Program-made: the position numbers and the translations under genes | Notes under the pieces: generated by a model | Database searches by the model: none | The model's input: only the letters and a program-made list of their open reading frames with translations | Told to the model about the DNA's origin: nothing | Shown: positions 26,861-36,363 of the stretch, piece after piece | Position numbering within the stretch: position 1 is the stretch's first letter | Layout: every line of letters starts with the position of its first letter | From: Thiodubiliella sp900128405 | GTDB taxonomy: Bacteria; Pseudomonadota; Gammaproteobacteria; PS1; Pseudothioglobaceae | Direction: 5' to 3' | NCBI GenBank assembly: GCA_963682085.1 | Contig: OY821614.1 | Coordinates: 124,001 to 188,000, forward strand | Length of the DNA stretch: 64,000 nt

Positions 26861-29800
26861 ATGAAAAAATATACAGTTAAAGGGATTTTACTGGCAATGG
26901 GGCTGGTATTAGTAACGCTGAGTATGCAAGCGAAGGCGGACTATATAAAATATTGCTGTGAAATTGTTGATATTAACAAAGTTGTGGCAAGTTATACGAG
27001 TGACACCACTTTTGAGATTTACATTAAAGCGATGGAAAACTTGCATTTTTGGGATACACCTGCCGACTCCTCAGTTTTTTATAAAGAACTAATTAAGAAC
27101 AATGGGCACTATGTCAACGCAGAAATAACTTTGTATGATGATGACGGTACAGGGACTGACGAATTTAAGATAGTCGTTAGTGGCTTAGACTTTGGTAGTC
27201 GAATATTTTTTACCTGGGTTGATTTGGTGGAAATGGGCAAGGTGGTTTTTAAAAACTACGACTATGGTAGGAGACGATATGAGCGTATTGAGTTTGAAGG
27301 GACGAGCGATTTTAGTAATGGTACGAGCGGCGGAGATAATACCGGTTGGAGTAATTTAGATGCTGGCATTGATGTTGAAGAGTCGGGTTATCGTTGGAAT
27401 AAACAAAAAATATTGGTTGATGCGGCTAAAAGTGAAGTTTTAACCGCTCTCAGTGTTATTACAAACACTATAGACACTGATGTTTCAATACTTACCAAGT
27501 GGACTAACTATGCAGTATTCACATCTAAAGTTAAAGTTCACAGGACAGAATTTGAAAAATTAGCCCGTCCTCACATAACTGCAGTGATCCCAGTCGCGCA
27601 CGAAACTGTTATCAATAACGCTATTATTGATCATCAAGAATATGCTTATAAGTCCGCTGAATTTATGATTAAGCTAGAGGGCTTTTGGCATAGTCAATGG
27701 TGGGCAACTGACGGTGCCTTAACGACAGCAACAAAAGCTCGGGCAAACGCTACGCTTGTGATGGGCAGCACCGTTGATTTAGAAACGAAATCAACGGCAG
27801 TTAGACAATCAAATCAATATAATGCAGCTTTTCTTGTGGAAATACACGCACTTAGAATCTTAAGAATGACAGATGCCAACGACACAATTATTGCTGTATT
27901 TAATGTTGAGCATGAAGCACTAGTTGCAGAGACTACTGCATTAGAAGTAACGCTTGCACAGGCTATTGAGGCTAAACGGGTGGCAGATCTTGAGGTTCCT
28001 TGGCAGAATCAACTAGCAATAACTAATACTGCTTCAAACACGGCAGAGAATGCGTTAACGAATGTAATCACTGTTTTTGCTAGCGCTCTTAATTTTCCTG
28101 CTAAAACGGCGGCAATAGAAGCGTCTAAGCAGGCTAATACAGCGTTTAAGGTAGAGATACAAGCGCTTGATGCTATTAAAAGGAATCAGGATGATGGTGT
28201 GATTGTGGCTACATTTAACGATCAGTATCAGGCACTGAAGACGCGGATTACTGAACTAGAAGTGGCACTTGCGGCGGCTATTGAGGCGAAGCGAGTGGCA
28301 GATCTTGCGGCACCATGGCAGGCACAGTTGGCATTAACTGATTCTGCTTTAGCGACAGCGACCAGTGCAGAGGTAGATGCTAACAATGCGGTTAATAGCA
28401 AGGGTAGTTTTGCCTCTAAAGAGGCGGCAATAACTGTGCTGAAGGAGGCTAATGCAGCGTTTAATGTGGCAATACAAGCTCTTGATAGCGTTAAGAGAAA
28501 CCAAGCGGATGATACTGTTGTTACTGGGTTTAACGATCAACTTCAAAGCTTGAGAGAAAAAGCTAGTGCTTTAGAAGCACTTGTAGCTATTGAAGCTAAG
28601 CGAGTGGCAGACCTTACTAATTGGGATGCTCAGTTAACATTAACTAACACTGCTTTAGCGACTGCCACAACGGCAGTAACAAATGCGAGCAGTGCAATGA
28701 ATGATGATAACATTGACTTGACCTCTAAGTCGACGGCAATAGAAGCATCAAAGCAGGCTAATGTGGCATTTATGTCGGCAATTCAAGTGCTCGAGTTGGT
28801 TAAACGGGATGAGGCTGATGCTACCGTGATAACTGCATTTAATGATCAACATCAAATGCTGAATACGCAGATTGCCGCTTTAGAAGTGGCACTTGCAGCG
28901 GCTATTGAGGCTAAACGAGCGGCAGATCTTGCGGCACCTTGGCTGACACAGTTGGCATTAACTAATACTGCTTTAACCACCGCGAGTAATGCAGTAATAG
29001 AGGCTAGTAGTGTTTTAGTTAGCACTGTTGATTTTCCTGTTAAAACGGCGGCAATAGAAGCGTCTAAGCAGGCTAATGAGGCGTTTAGGTTAGCGATACA
29101 AGCGCTTGATGCTATTAAAAGGGATCAGGATGATGGTGTGATTGTGACGACATTTAACAATCAGCATCAAGCACTGCAGACGCAGATTACTGAACTAGAA
29201 GTGGCACTTACGGCGGCTATTGAGGCGAAGCGAGTGGCAGATCTTTCGGCACCATGGCAGGCACAGTTGGCATTAACTGATTCTGCTTTAATCACAGCGA
29301 ATACTGTCGTTGCCAATGCGACTAGTGTGATGAATAGCGATGCTGAATTGTCTTCTAAAACGACGACAGTAGAAGCATCAAAGCAGGCTAATGCGGCGTT
29401 TATATCAGCAATACAAGCACTTAAATTGGTTGAGCGGGATGCGACTGATGGGGCGGTAACAACTGCATTTAATGATCAATATCAAACATTGCTCACGCAG
29501 ACTACTGCATTAGAGGCAACGCTTGCAATGGCTATTGAAGCGAAGCGAGTGGCAGACCTTGAAGCGTCATGGCAAGCACAGTTAATCGTAACTAATTCTG
29601 CTTTGCAAGCAGCGACTAATGCGCGAATAGATGCAGAGACGGTTTTTGGTCAGCAAGGGGGTTTTTCTGTTAAATCTATCGCATTGGGAGCCTCTAGGAA
29701 GGCTAACAAGGAGTTTAAAGAGGCAATAAGAAGCCTTGAAGGCTTTTGGCAAACGCAGCAACATGATGTGGCAATTAGCGAGTTTACTACTCAGCATCAA

Positions 29801-30586
29801 ACATTGCTAGAGCAGAATAATGCGTTAGAAGCAACGCTTGAAGCGAGTCCAGAAAAGAGCGTGTTTGATGAGGCGACTTTGACTGGGTATTGGAAATTAC
29901 CAGTGATTAAGGGGTTGAACTATCAGACACCTACACATCCAGCTGGGGTTACTGACGAGACTGGAGCGTTTAAGTGTCAGCCGGATGAGTTGGTTACTTT
30001 TTCTATTGAAAGTTTGGCTTTGACTACCACAACTTGTGTGGCAATTTTAGAGACTAAGACGACTAAGAGCGTTTCTCTAAATGTTGCCAGCACGGGTGAT
30101 GGTTTTAAAGATTGGCAGGATGAGGAAGGCAAGCAGGTGATCATCACTAAAGTGCTTTTTGGTTTGTTTAATGACAATATTAAAACTGCGTTTGCTCAAG
30201 CGGATGAGGCTTTAAAATTTATCACTGTTAAACTTACGGAAGTGCAGAAGGGTAATACGGCAAATCAGTCTTTGGATGCGAATGATCTTAGCGTTATGGT
30301 TCAAGATGTTTTAGGCACGACTGAAGCGGTCGTGTTACCAACGACAGAGCAGGCGACCAATATGGTTACTTCAGGTTGGCAGGCGAATAAGGTGTTTGAC
30401 GCTGTAGATACTAAGGATAAGGCTGATACTGAGGATAAGGCTGATACTGATGCAAGCAAGAAAAGTAGTAGTGGGGGCGGTTGTGTTTACAATCCTAATG
30501 CCACTGGTAGAGCTGATGTGGGCTTTATTTTGTTGATGGTGTTGAGTGTTTACTATCTCGTTAGAAGGAAACGATTAACGACTTAG
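26861..30586 (+). CDS. Secreted helical-repeat surface protein, family member 4
   Basis: From ATG 26861 the protein has 1241 residues. The N-terminal domain is close to that of member 2 but the beta-type domain is absent; repeats begin at about residue 277. Seven repeats follow (to about 995); the last is divergent (AATNARIDAETVFGQQGGFS...SLEGFWQTQ). The C-terminal domain resembles the pseudogene at 16,680 at its start (GYWKLPVIKGLNYQTPTHPA) but members 2, 3 and 5 towards its end (KVLFGLFNDNIKTAFAQADE), so it looks like a mosaic. Two DKADTE-type units precede the sorting-type tail. Confidence 0.8.
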   Translation: MKKYTVKGILLAMGLVLVTLSMQAKADYIKYCCEIVDINKVVASYTSDTTFEIYIKAMENLHFWDTPADSSVFYKELIKNNGHYVNAEITLYDDDGTGTDEFKIVVSGLDFGSRIFFTWVDLVEMGKVVFKNYDYGRRRYERIEFEGTSDFSNGTSGGDNTGWSNLDAGIDVEESGYRWNKQKILVDAAKSEVLTALSVITNTIDTDVSILTKWTNYAVFTSKVKVHRTEFEKLARPHITAVIPVAHETVINNAIIDHQEYAYKSAEFMIKLEGFWHSQWWATDGALTTATKARANATLVMGSTVDLETKSTAVRQSNQYNAAFLVEIHALRILRMTDANDTIIAVFNVEHEALVAETTALEVTLAQAIEAKRVADLEVPWQNQLAITNTASNTAENALTNVITVFASALNFPAKTAAIEASKQANTAFKVEIQALDAIKRNQDDGVIVATFNDQYQALKTRITELEVALAAAIEAKRVADLAAPWQAQLALTDSALATATSAEVDANNAVNSKGSFASKEAAITVLKEANAAFNVAIQALDSVKRNQADDTVVTGFNDQLQSLREKASALEALVAIEAKRVADLTNWDAQLTLTNTALATATTAVTNASSAMNDDNIDLTSKSTAIEASKQANVAFMSAIQVLELVKRDEADATVITAFNDQHQMLNTQIAALEVALAAAIEAKRAADLAAPWLTQLALTNTALTTASNAVIEASSVLVSTVDFPVKTAAIEASKQANEAFRLAIQALDAIKRDQDDGVIVTTFNNQHQALQTQITELEVALTAAIEAKRVADLSAPWQAQLALTDSALITANTVVANATSVMNSDAELSSKTTTVEASKQANAAFISAIQALKLVERDATDGAVTTAFNDQYQTLLTQTTALEATLAMAIEAKRVADLEASWQAQLIVTNSALQAATNARIDAETVFGQQGGFSVKSIALGASRKANKEFKEAIRSLEGFWQTQQHDVAISEFTTQHQTLLEQNNALEATLEASPEKSVFDEATLTGYWKLPVIKGLNYQTPTHPAGVTDETGAFKCQPDELVTFSIESLALTTTTCVAILETKTTKSVSLNVASTGDGFKDWQDEEGKQVIITKVLFGLFNDNIKTAFAQADEALKFITVKLTEVQKGNTANQSLDANDLSVMVQDVLGTTEAVVLPTTEQATNMVTSGWQANKVFDAVDTKDKADTEDKADTDASKKSSSGGGCVYNPNATGRADVGFILLMVLSVYYLVRRKRLTT

Positions 30587-30609
30587 TTTTAAGTTATTAG
30601 TTTGACCAT

Positions 30610-30631
30610 AAAGCCCCTTAATTGGGGCTTT
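30610..30631 (+). terminator. Intergenic hairpin 4
   Basis: Perfect 8-bp stem AAAGCCCC/GGGGCTTT with TTAATT loop after member 4. Confidence 0.65.
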
Positions 30632-30679
30632 GTGGTGATAATCTTAATATTTAGGGAAATAGAACGAAAAAGAGGATAA

Positions 30680-30907
30680 AAAATAATACTATTATTAATA
30701 TTGGGGTTAATAATTTCAGTAAATAGTTTAGGGGTGGTTGATGTTAGTCTAAAAACAATTAATAGCACTTATGATGAAACGCAGTTTGAACTGTATTTTA
30801 CTTACGGCTCACCTTTTGGGTATGGGGGTTCGAACAAGTGGCTGGGGGTTAAGAGTTCTTCGGTGGTTAAAAACTATAGTGGTCTAACAATATTAACAAA
30901 CAATTAA
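30680..30907 (+). pseudogene. Decayed N-terminal fragment of the surface family (copy 1)
   Basis: A hydrophobic stretch (ILLLILGLIISVNSLG) leads into VVDVSLKTINSTYDETQFEL, then YFTYGSPFGYGGSNKWLG and VKSSSVVKNYSGL. This lines up with EIVDINKVVASYTGDTTFEI...WLGVNYKKLIKNN of the family. The normal Met is lost (GAGGATAAAAAATAATA, where an ATG is expected) and the fragment stops after about 70 residues. An identical copy lies at 33,887. Confidence 0.65.
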
Positions 30908-30927
30908 ATACAAACTTAAAGAAACAT

Positions 30928-30956
30928 TTGACAAAAAATTTAACTAACCCTATACT
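30928..30956 (+). promoter_or_regulatory. sigma70-type promoter, orphan copy
   Basis: TTGACA, 17-base spacer, TATACT. It is the same promoter as those of the genes at 34,228 and 38,361, but here it drives only a cut-off signal peptide and then family member 5. Confidence 0.75.
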
Positions 30957-30986
30957 TACAGTTGAATCTAAAAAAGAGAATACATA

Positions 30987-31136
30987 ATGAATTTAATTTA
31001 TACTAGTAAAAATTTTATTCGCACTTTAATATTGGCATCTTTTGTTATTTTACCAACTACAGTTTATGCCGATAGGAGCGTTAATCTAGCCTATTGGGGT
31101 TTTGTGGTGCCAATTTTGACATTAATGGAGTTATAA
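30987..31136 (+). CDS. Truncated signal-peptide ORF fused to the member 5 leader
   Basis: The first 35 codons (MNLIYTSKNFIRTLILASFV...DRSVNLA) are those of the discoidin/collagen-like protein at 34,228. They then join the leader of the repeat-protein family and read YWGFVVPILTLMEL before TAA at 31,134-31,136, two bases before ATG 31139. It is a recombination scar. It could act as a translated leader for member 5, which is inference. Confidence 0.6.
   Translation: MNLIYTSKNFIRTLILASFVILPTTVYADRSVNLAYWGFVVPILTLMEL
31108..31121 (+). promoter_or_regulatory. Leader palindrome before family member 5 (imperfect)
   Basis: TGCCAATTTTGACA, one mismatched pair compared with the perfect version. The hairpin terminator that normally precedes it is missing because of the recombination joint at 31,091. 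Confidence 0.4.
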
Positions 31137-31138
31137 AA

Positions 31139-33793
31139 ATGAAAAAATATACATTTAAAGGAATTTTACTGGCACTGGGTCTGGTATTGGCAACGCTGAG
31201 TATGCAAGTGGGGGCTCGAGATGCGGGCACGGATACGGATGCTAGAGCTGATGCGCTTTGGCAAACTCAGTTGGCATTAACTAATGCTGCTTCAACCACG
31301 GCAAGGGATGCGTTAGTGAATGTAAATACTGTTTTAGATAGCAATGTTGATTTTTCTGCTCAAACGGCGGCAGTAGATGCACTAAAGTGGGCTCTTGTGG
31401 CGTTTAAAGTAGAGATAGATGCGCTTGATTTATTAAAGAGAACAAAAGCGGATGCTTCAGTAATATTGGCATTTAGAATGACATTTAATAATTATCAACA
31501 AGCTCTTCAGGTAAAAAACAGCGAACTAGAAGTAAAAATTCAACAGTCTATTGCAGACGCTGAAGCGCGCCGAGTGGCACAGCTTTGGCAAGACAAGTTA
31601 ACACTAACTAACACTGCTTTAGCGACAGCGACCAGTGCAGAGGTAGATGCTAACAATGCGGTTAATGGCGACGGTAGTTTTGCCTCTAAAGAGGCGGCAA
31701 TAACTGTGTTGAAGGAAGCTAATGCGGCGTTTGATGTGGCGATACAAGCCCTTGATAGTGTTAAGAGAGATAAGACTGATGCGACTGTTGTTGCTGGGTT
31801 TAATGATCAACTTCAAACCTTGCAGACGCAGGCAAGTGCGTTAGAAGCAACGCTTGCGGCACCTTGGCTGACACAGTTGGCATTAACTAATACTGCTTTA
31901 ACCACTGCGAGTAATGCGGTAATAGAGGCTAATAGTGTTTTAGCTAGCACTGTTGATTTTCCTGTTAAAACGGCGGCAATAGAAGCGTCTAAGCAGGCTA
32001 ATGAGGCATTTAGGTTAGCGATACAAGCGCTTGATACTGTTAAAAGGGATCAGGATGATGGTGTGATTGTGACTACATTTAACAATCAGCATCAGGCACT
32101 GCAGACGCAGATTACTGAACTAGAAGTGGCACTTGCGGCGGCTATTGAGGCGAAGCGAGTGGCAGATCTTGCGGCACCATGGCAGGCACAGTTGACATTA
32201 ACTGATTCTGCTTTACTCACAGCGAATACTGTAGTTGCCAATGCAACTAGTGTGATGAATAGCGATGCTGAATTGTCTTCTAAAACGACGGCAGTAGAAG
32301 CATCAAAGCAGGCTAATGCGGCGTTTAATATGGCGATACGAGCCCTTGATAGTGTTAAGAGAGATGAGGCTGATGCGACTGTTGTTGCTGGGTTTAATGA
32401 TCAGCTTCAAACCTTGCAGACGCAGACAAGTGCGTTAGAAGCAGCGCTTGTGGCGGCACCTTGGCTGACACAGTTGGCATTAACTAATACTGCTTTAACC
32501 ACTGCGAGTAATGCAGTAATAGAGGCTAATAGTGTTTTAGCTAGCACTGTTGATTTTCCTACTAAAACGGCGGCAATAGAAGCGTCTAAGCAGGCTAATG
32601 AGGCATTTAGGTTAGCGATACAAGCGCTTGATGCTGTTAAAAGGGATCAGGATGATGGGGTAATTGTAACGACATTTAACAATCAGCATCAGGCACTGCA
32701 GACGCAGATTACTGAACTAGAAGTGGCACTTGCGGCGGCTATTGAGGCTAAACGAGTGGCAGATCTTTCGGCACCATGGCAGGCACAGTTGACATTAACT
32801 GATTCTGCTTTACTCACAGCGAATACTGTAGTTGCCAATGCGACTAGTGTGATGAATAGCGATGCTGAATTGTCTTCTAAAACGACGGTAGTAGAAGCGT
32901 CAAAGCAGGCTAATGCGGCGTTTATATCAGCAATACAAGCACTTAAATTGGTTGAGCGGGATGCGACTGATGGGGCGGTAACAACTGCATTTAATGATCA
33001 GTATCAAACATTGCTCACGCAGACTACTGCATTAGAAGCAACGCTTGCAGCGAGTGAAGAAAAGCGCGTGTTTGATGAGGCGACTTTGACTGGGTATTGG
33101 AAATTCCCAGTGATTAAGGGGCTTAACTATCAAACAACTACACATCCATCAGGGGTTACTGATGAGACTGGGGCGTTTAAGTGTCAGCCCGGTGAGGTGG
33201 TTGCGTTCTCTATTGAGAATTTGAGTTTGACTCAGGTAGATTGTCAGGCGGTTTTGCAGGCTAAGACGACTAAGAGCATTTCGCTAAGTGCTACCAGCAC
33301 GGGTGATGGTTTTAAAGATTGGCAGGATGAGCAGGGCAAGCAGGTGATCATCACTAAAGTGCTTTTTGGTTTGTTTAATGACAATATTAAAACTGCGTTT
33401 GCTCAAGCGGATGAGGCTTTAAAATTTATCACTGTTAAACTTACGGAAGTGCAGAAGGGTAATACGGCAAATCAGTCTTTGGATGCGAATGATCTTAGCG
33501 TTATGGTTCAAGATGTTTTAGGCACGACTGAAGCGGTCGTGTTACCAACGACAGAGCAGGCGACCAATATGGTTACTTCAGGTTGGCAGGCGAATAAGGT
33601 GTTTGACGCTGTAGATACTAAGGATAAGGCTGATACTGAGGATAAGGCTGATACTGATGCAAGCAAGAAAAGTAGTAGTGGGGGCGGTTGTGTTTACAAT
33701 CCTAATGCCACTGGTAGAGCTGATGTGGGCTTTATTTTGTTGATGGTGTTGAGTGTTTACTATCTCGTTAGAAGGAAACGATTAACGACTTAG
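31139..33793 (+). CDS. Secreted helical-repeat surface protein, family member 5 (short form)
   Basis: 884 residues from ATG 31139. Signal peptide 1-23, then repeats start almost at once (about residue 33): both the conserved N-terminal domain and the beta-type domain are absent. Six repeats run to about 640. The C-terminal domain is nearly identical to that of members 2 and 3, and the tail has two DKADTE-type units before GGGCVYNPNATGRAD. Unlike its relatives it lies behind a strong promoter copied from the downstream gene, so it may be expressed differently. Confidence 0.8.
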   Translation: MKKYTFKGILLALGLVLATLSMQVGARDAGTDTDARADALWQTQLALTNAASTTARDALVNVNTVLDSNVDFSAQTAAVDALKWALVAFKVEIDALDLLKRTKADASVILAFRMTFNNYQQALQVKNSELEVKIQQSIADAEARRVAQLWQDKLTLTNTALATATSAEVDANNAVNGDGSFASKEAAITVLKEANAAFDVAIQALDSVKRDKTDATVVAGFNDQLQTLQTQASALEATLAAPWLTQLALTNTALTTASNAVIEANSVLASTVDFPVKTAAIEASKQANEAFRLAIQALDTVKRDQDDGVIVTTFNNQHQALQTQITELEVALAAAIEAKRVADLAAPWQAQLTLTDSALLTANTVVANATSVMNSDAELSSKTTAVEASKQANAAFNMAIRALDSVKRDEADATVVAGFNDQLQTLQTQTSALEAALVAAPWLTQLALTNTALTTASNAVIEANSVLASTVDFPTKTAAIEASKQANEAFRLAIQALDAVKRDQDDGVIVTTFNNQHQALQTQITELEVALAAAIEAKRVADLSAPWQAQLTLTDSALLTANTVVANATSVMNSDAELSSKTTVVEASKQANAAFISAIQALKLVERDATDGAVTTAFNDQYQTLLTQTTALEATLAASEEKRVFDEATLTGYWKFPVIKGLNYQTTTHPSGVTDETGAFKCQPGEVVAFSIENLSLTQVDCQAVLQAKTTKSISLSATSTGDGFKDWQDEQGKQVIITKVLFGLFNDNIKTAFAQADEALKFITVKLTEVQKGNTANQSLDANDLSVMVQDVLGTTEAVVLPTTEQATNMVTSGWQANKVFDAVDTKDKADTEDKADTDASKKSSSGGGCVYNPNATGRADVGFILLMVLSVYYLVRRKRLTT

Positions 33794-33816
33794 TTTTAAG
33801 TTATTAGTTTGACCAT

Positions 33817-33838
33817 AAAGCCCCTTAATTGGGGCTTT
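33817..33838 (+). terminator. Intergenic hairpin 5
   Basis: Same perfect AAAGCCCC/GGGGCTTT stem as hairpin 4, after member 5. Confidence 0.65.
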
Positions 33839-33886
33839 GTGGTGATAATCTTAATATTTAGGGAAATAGAACGAAAAAGAGGATAA

Positions 33887-34114
33887 AAAATAATACTATT
33901 ATTAATATTGGGGTTAATAATTTCAGTAAATAGTTTAGGGGTGGTTGATGTTAGTCTAAAAACAATTAATAGCACTTATGATGAAACGCAGTTTGAACTG
34001 TATTTTACTTACGGCTCACCTTTTGGGTATGGGGGTTCGAACAAGTGGCTGGGGGTTAAGAGTTCTTCGGTGGTTAAAAACTATAGTGGTCTAACAATAT
34101 TAACAAACAATTAA
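33887..34114 (+). pseudogene. Decayed N-terminal fragment of the surface family (copy 2)
   Basis: Identical in protein to the fragment at 30,680 and at the same distance after a family C-terminus (offset 3207 bases), so both belong to a duplicated block. Confidence 0.65.
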
Positions 34115-34168
34115 ATACAAACTTAAAGGCTATTGCATCTTTTTTGTAAAATAAAATTAAAGAAACAT

Positions 34169-34197
34169 TTGACAAAAAATTTAACTAACCCTATACT
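34169..34197 (+). promoter_or_regulatory. sigma70-type promoter of the discoidin/collagen/RCC1 gene 1
   Basis: TTGACA (34169-34174), 17-base spacer, TATACT (34192-34197), 30 bases before ATG 34228. The -35 box matches consensus fully and the -10 differs in one base. Confidence 0.8.
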
Positions 34198-34227
34198 TAT
34201 GGTTGAATCTAAAAAAGAGAATACATA

Positions 34228-36318
34228 ATGAATTTAATTTACACTAGTAAAAAGTTTATTCGCACTTTAATATTGGCATCTTTTGTTATTTTACCAACTA
34301 CAGTTTATGCCGATAGGAGCGTTAATCTAGCCTTTGGTAGACTCACCACACAATCTAGTACCTATTCACACTCTGCCTCCCCTACTTCTCACAAAGCAGT
34401 AGATGGCAACATTAGCGGTTACTTCTTAGATGCTAGCACTACTCACACCAATAATGATCAAAATGCTTGGTGGAGGGTTGATTTAGGTACCGTTAATACC
34501 ATTAACCAAATCATTATTTACAATCGCACTGATTGCTGTAAAAATAGATTGGATAACTACCGAGTTATTATTTCCACTGAATCAACTGATACCTATCAAG
34601 CAGACTTCGCTTACGCCCCTAATCCTAAAGCCATCATTGATTTTGGCAAACAAGGCAAACAAGGTCGCTATGTCAAAATTCAACTATTAGGCAAAAACTA
34701 CTTATCTCTAGCAGAAGTGGAAGTTATAGGTTTAATCAAAGGAGATAAAGGAGACAAGGGGGATAAAGGAAATAAGGGGGATAAAGGAGACAGAGGATTT
34801 GAAGGAAGTAGAGGATATCAAGGAAGCAAGGGAAGCAAGGGAGATAAAGGAGATAAAGGAAACGAGGGAAATATGGGCGAAAACGGGCAAGATGGCGATT
34901 CGTTCTTTACTCAAATAGATAGTGAAGTTAGCCTTAAAGAGCAAGACAACCTTGTGGTAACTGGAAATATCAAAGCAACTGGAGATATCAAAATTGGCAA
35001 TAGCAACAGTCAATGTGATGCCAACAATACAGGTGCAATTCGCTATAACACCATCAGTAACTTACTTGAGTTTTGCAATACATATACTTGGCAAAATGTT
35101 AGTAATAATTTTTCAGCAGATCGTTGGCGTTTTCCTGAAGTGGATTATTCTAGTGCTAATAATAATTTTGGTGGATTTCATAATGCATCAAATCTTCCTA
35201 GTTCTTATGCCTTTGCCGCTCTTAAGCCCGATGGCTCAATCAAGGCTTGGGGTGACTCAGACCATGGAGGCTCAGGTGAACCCACCGACAACGACTATAC
35301 CAAAATTTATTCAACTTCTTCTGCCTTTGCCGCCCTTAAGTCCGATGGTTCAATCGCAGTTTGGGGTAACTCAACTGCTGGAGGCTCAGGTGCACCCGCC
35401 GACAACGACTATACCAAGATTTATTCAACTACTTCTGCCTTTGCCGCCCTTAAGTCCGATGGTTCAATCACGGTTTGGGGTCACTTAGATTTTGGAGGAT
35501 CAGGTGCACCCACCGGCAGTGGCTATACCAAGATTTATTCAAACGATGGAGCCTTTGCCACCCTTGAGCCTGATGGTTCAATCACAGCTTGGGGGGACTC
35601 AACTAGTGGAGGCTCAGGTGCACCTACCGACAATGGCTATACCAAAATTTATTCATCTTATTACGCCTTTGCCGCCCTTAAGTTCGATGGTTCAATTGCA
35701 GTTTGGGGTAACTCAACTAGTGGAGGCTCAGGTGCACCCACCGACAATGGCTATACCAAAATTTATTCAACTAATTCTGCCTTTGCCGCCCTTAAGTACG
35801 ATGGTTCAATCACGGCTTGGGGTAGCTCAAGTGAGGGAGGCTCAGGTGCACCTACCGACAGTGGCTATACCAAAATTTATTCAAATGATGAAGCCTTTGC
35901 CGCTCTTAAGTCAGATGGTTCAATCACAGCTTGGGGTAACTCAGCTAAAGGAGGAAGAGGTTCACCCGTTGGCCGTGGCTATACCAAAATTTATTCAACT
36001 TCTTCTGCCTTTGCCGCCATGACATCTAATAACTCTGTCACGGCTTGGGGGGACTCAAGTTATGGAGGCTCAGGCTCACCCATCGACAGTGGCTATACCG
36101 AGGTTTATTCCACTTATTACGCCTTTGCCGCCCTTAAGTCCGATGGTTCAATCACAGCTTGGGGTTACTCAAAATACGGAGGATCAGGTGCACCCACCGA
36201 CAGCGACTATACCAAGATTTATTCCACTTATTTTGCCTTTGCCGCCCTTAAGTCCGATGGTTCAATCACGGCTTGGGGTGGTCCACGTTATGGAGGCTCG
36301 GGCGCACCTACTAATTAA
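34228..36318 (+). CDS. Secreted discoidin/collagen-like/RCC1-repeat protein 1
   Basis: 696 residues. Signal peptide 1-28 (cleavage VYA-DRS). Residues about 33-168 form an F5/8-type-C (discoidin/fucolectin-like) carbohydrate-binding domain: NLAFGRLTTQSSTYSHSASP, KAVDGN, WWRVDLGTVNTINQIIIYNR, YVKIQL, LAEVEVIG. About 18 collagen-like Gly-X-Y triplets follow (170-223, mostly GDK). A short tail-fibre-like segment with two Cys (CDANNTGAIRYNTISNLLEF) comes next. From about 325 ten repeats of 37-38 residues (FAALKSDGSITAWG...GGSGAPTDxGYTKIYST) are of RCC1/BLIP-II type and should close a beta-propeller. No membrane anchor is seen. The layout suggests a secreted or surface lectin that trimerises through its collagen stem; binding to host glycans is inference. 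Confidence 0.85.
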   Translation: MNLIYTSKKFIRTLILASFVILPTTVYADRSVNLAFGRLTTQSSTYSHSASPTSHKAVDGNISGYFLDASTTHTNNDQNAWWRVDLGTVNTINQIIIYNRTDCCKNRLDNYRVIISTESTDTYQADFAYAPNPKAIIDFGKQGKQGRYVKIQLLGKNYLSLAEVEVIGLIKGDKGDKGDKGNKGDKGDRGFEGSRGYQGSKGSKGDKGDKGNEGNMGENGQDGDSFFTQIDSEVSLKEQDNLVVTGNIKATGDIKIGNSNSQCDANNTGAIRYNTISNLLEFCNTYTWQNVSNNFSADRWRFPEVDYSSANNNFGGFHNASNLPSSYAFAALKPDGSIKAWGDSDHGGSGEPTDNDYTKIYSTSSAFAALKSDGSIAVWGNSTAGGSGAPADNDYTKIYSTTSAFAALKSDGSITVWGHLDFGGSGAPTGSGYTKIYSNDGAFATLEPDGSITAWGDSTSGGSGAPTDNGYTKIYSSYYAFAALKFDGSIAVWGNSTSGGSGAPTDNGYTKIYSTNSAFAALKYDGSITAWGSSSEGGSGAPTDSGYTKIYSNDEAFAALKSDGSITAWGNSAKGGRGSPVGRGYTKIYSTSSAFAAMTSNNSVTAWGDSSYGGSGSPIDSGYTEVYSTYYAFAALKSDGSITAWGYSKYGGSGAPTDSDYTKIYSTYFAFAALKSDGSITAWGGPRYGGSGAPTN

Positions 36319-36332
36319 CAGCCCGTTAATAT

Positions 36333-36363
36333 TCACCAACTCAAATATTTTTTTAGTTGGTGA
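36333..36363 (+). terminator. Terminator after RCC1 gene 1
   Basis: TCACCAACT paired with AGTTGGTGA around an AT-rich loop, 15 bases after the stop, followed by an AT-rich run. The same structure follows RCC1 gene 2. Confidence 0.65.

Noticed and set aside
24540..28546. Minus-strand frames opposite the helical repeats
   Set aside because: They recur at the same place in each repeat copy, lack ribosome sites and are mirror images of the coding repeats.
19430..33060. CRISPR-like or satellite array
   Set aside because: Repeats are about 315 bp, coding and in frame, with no short spacer structure.
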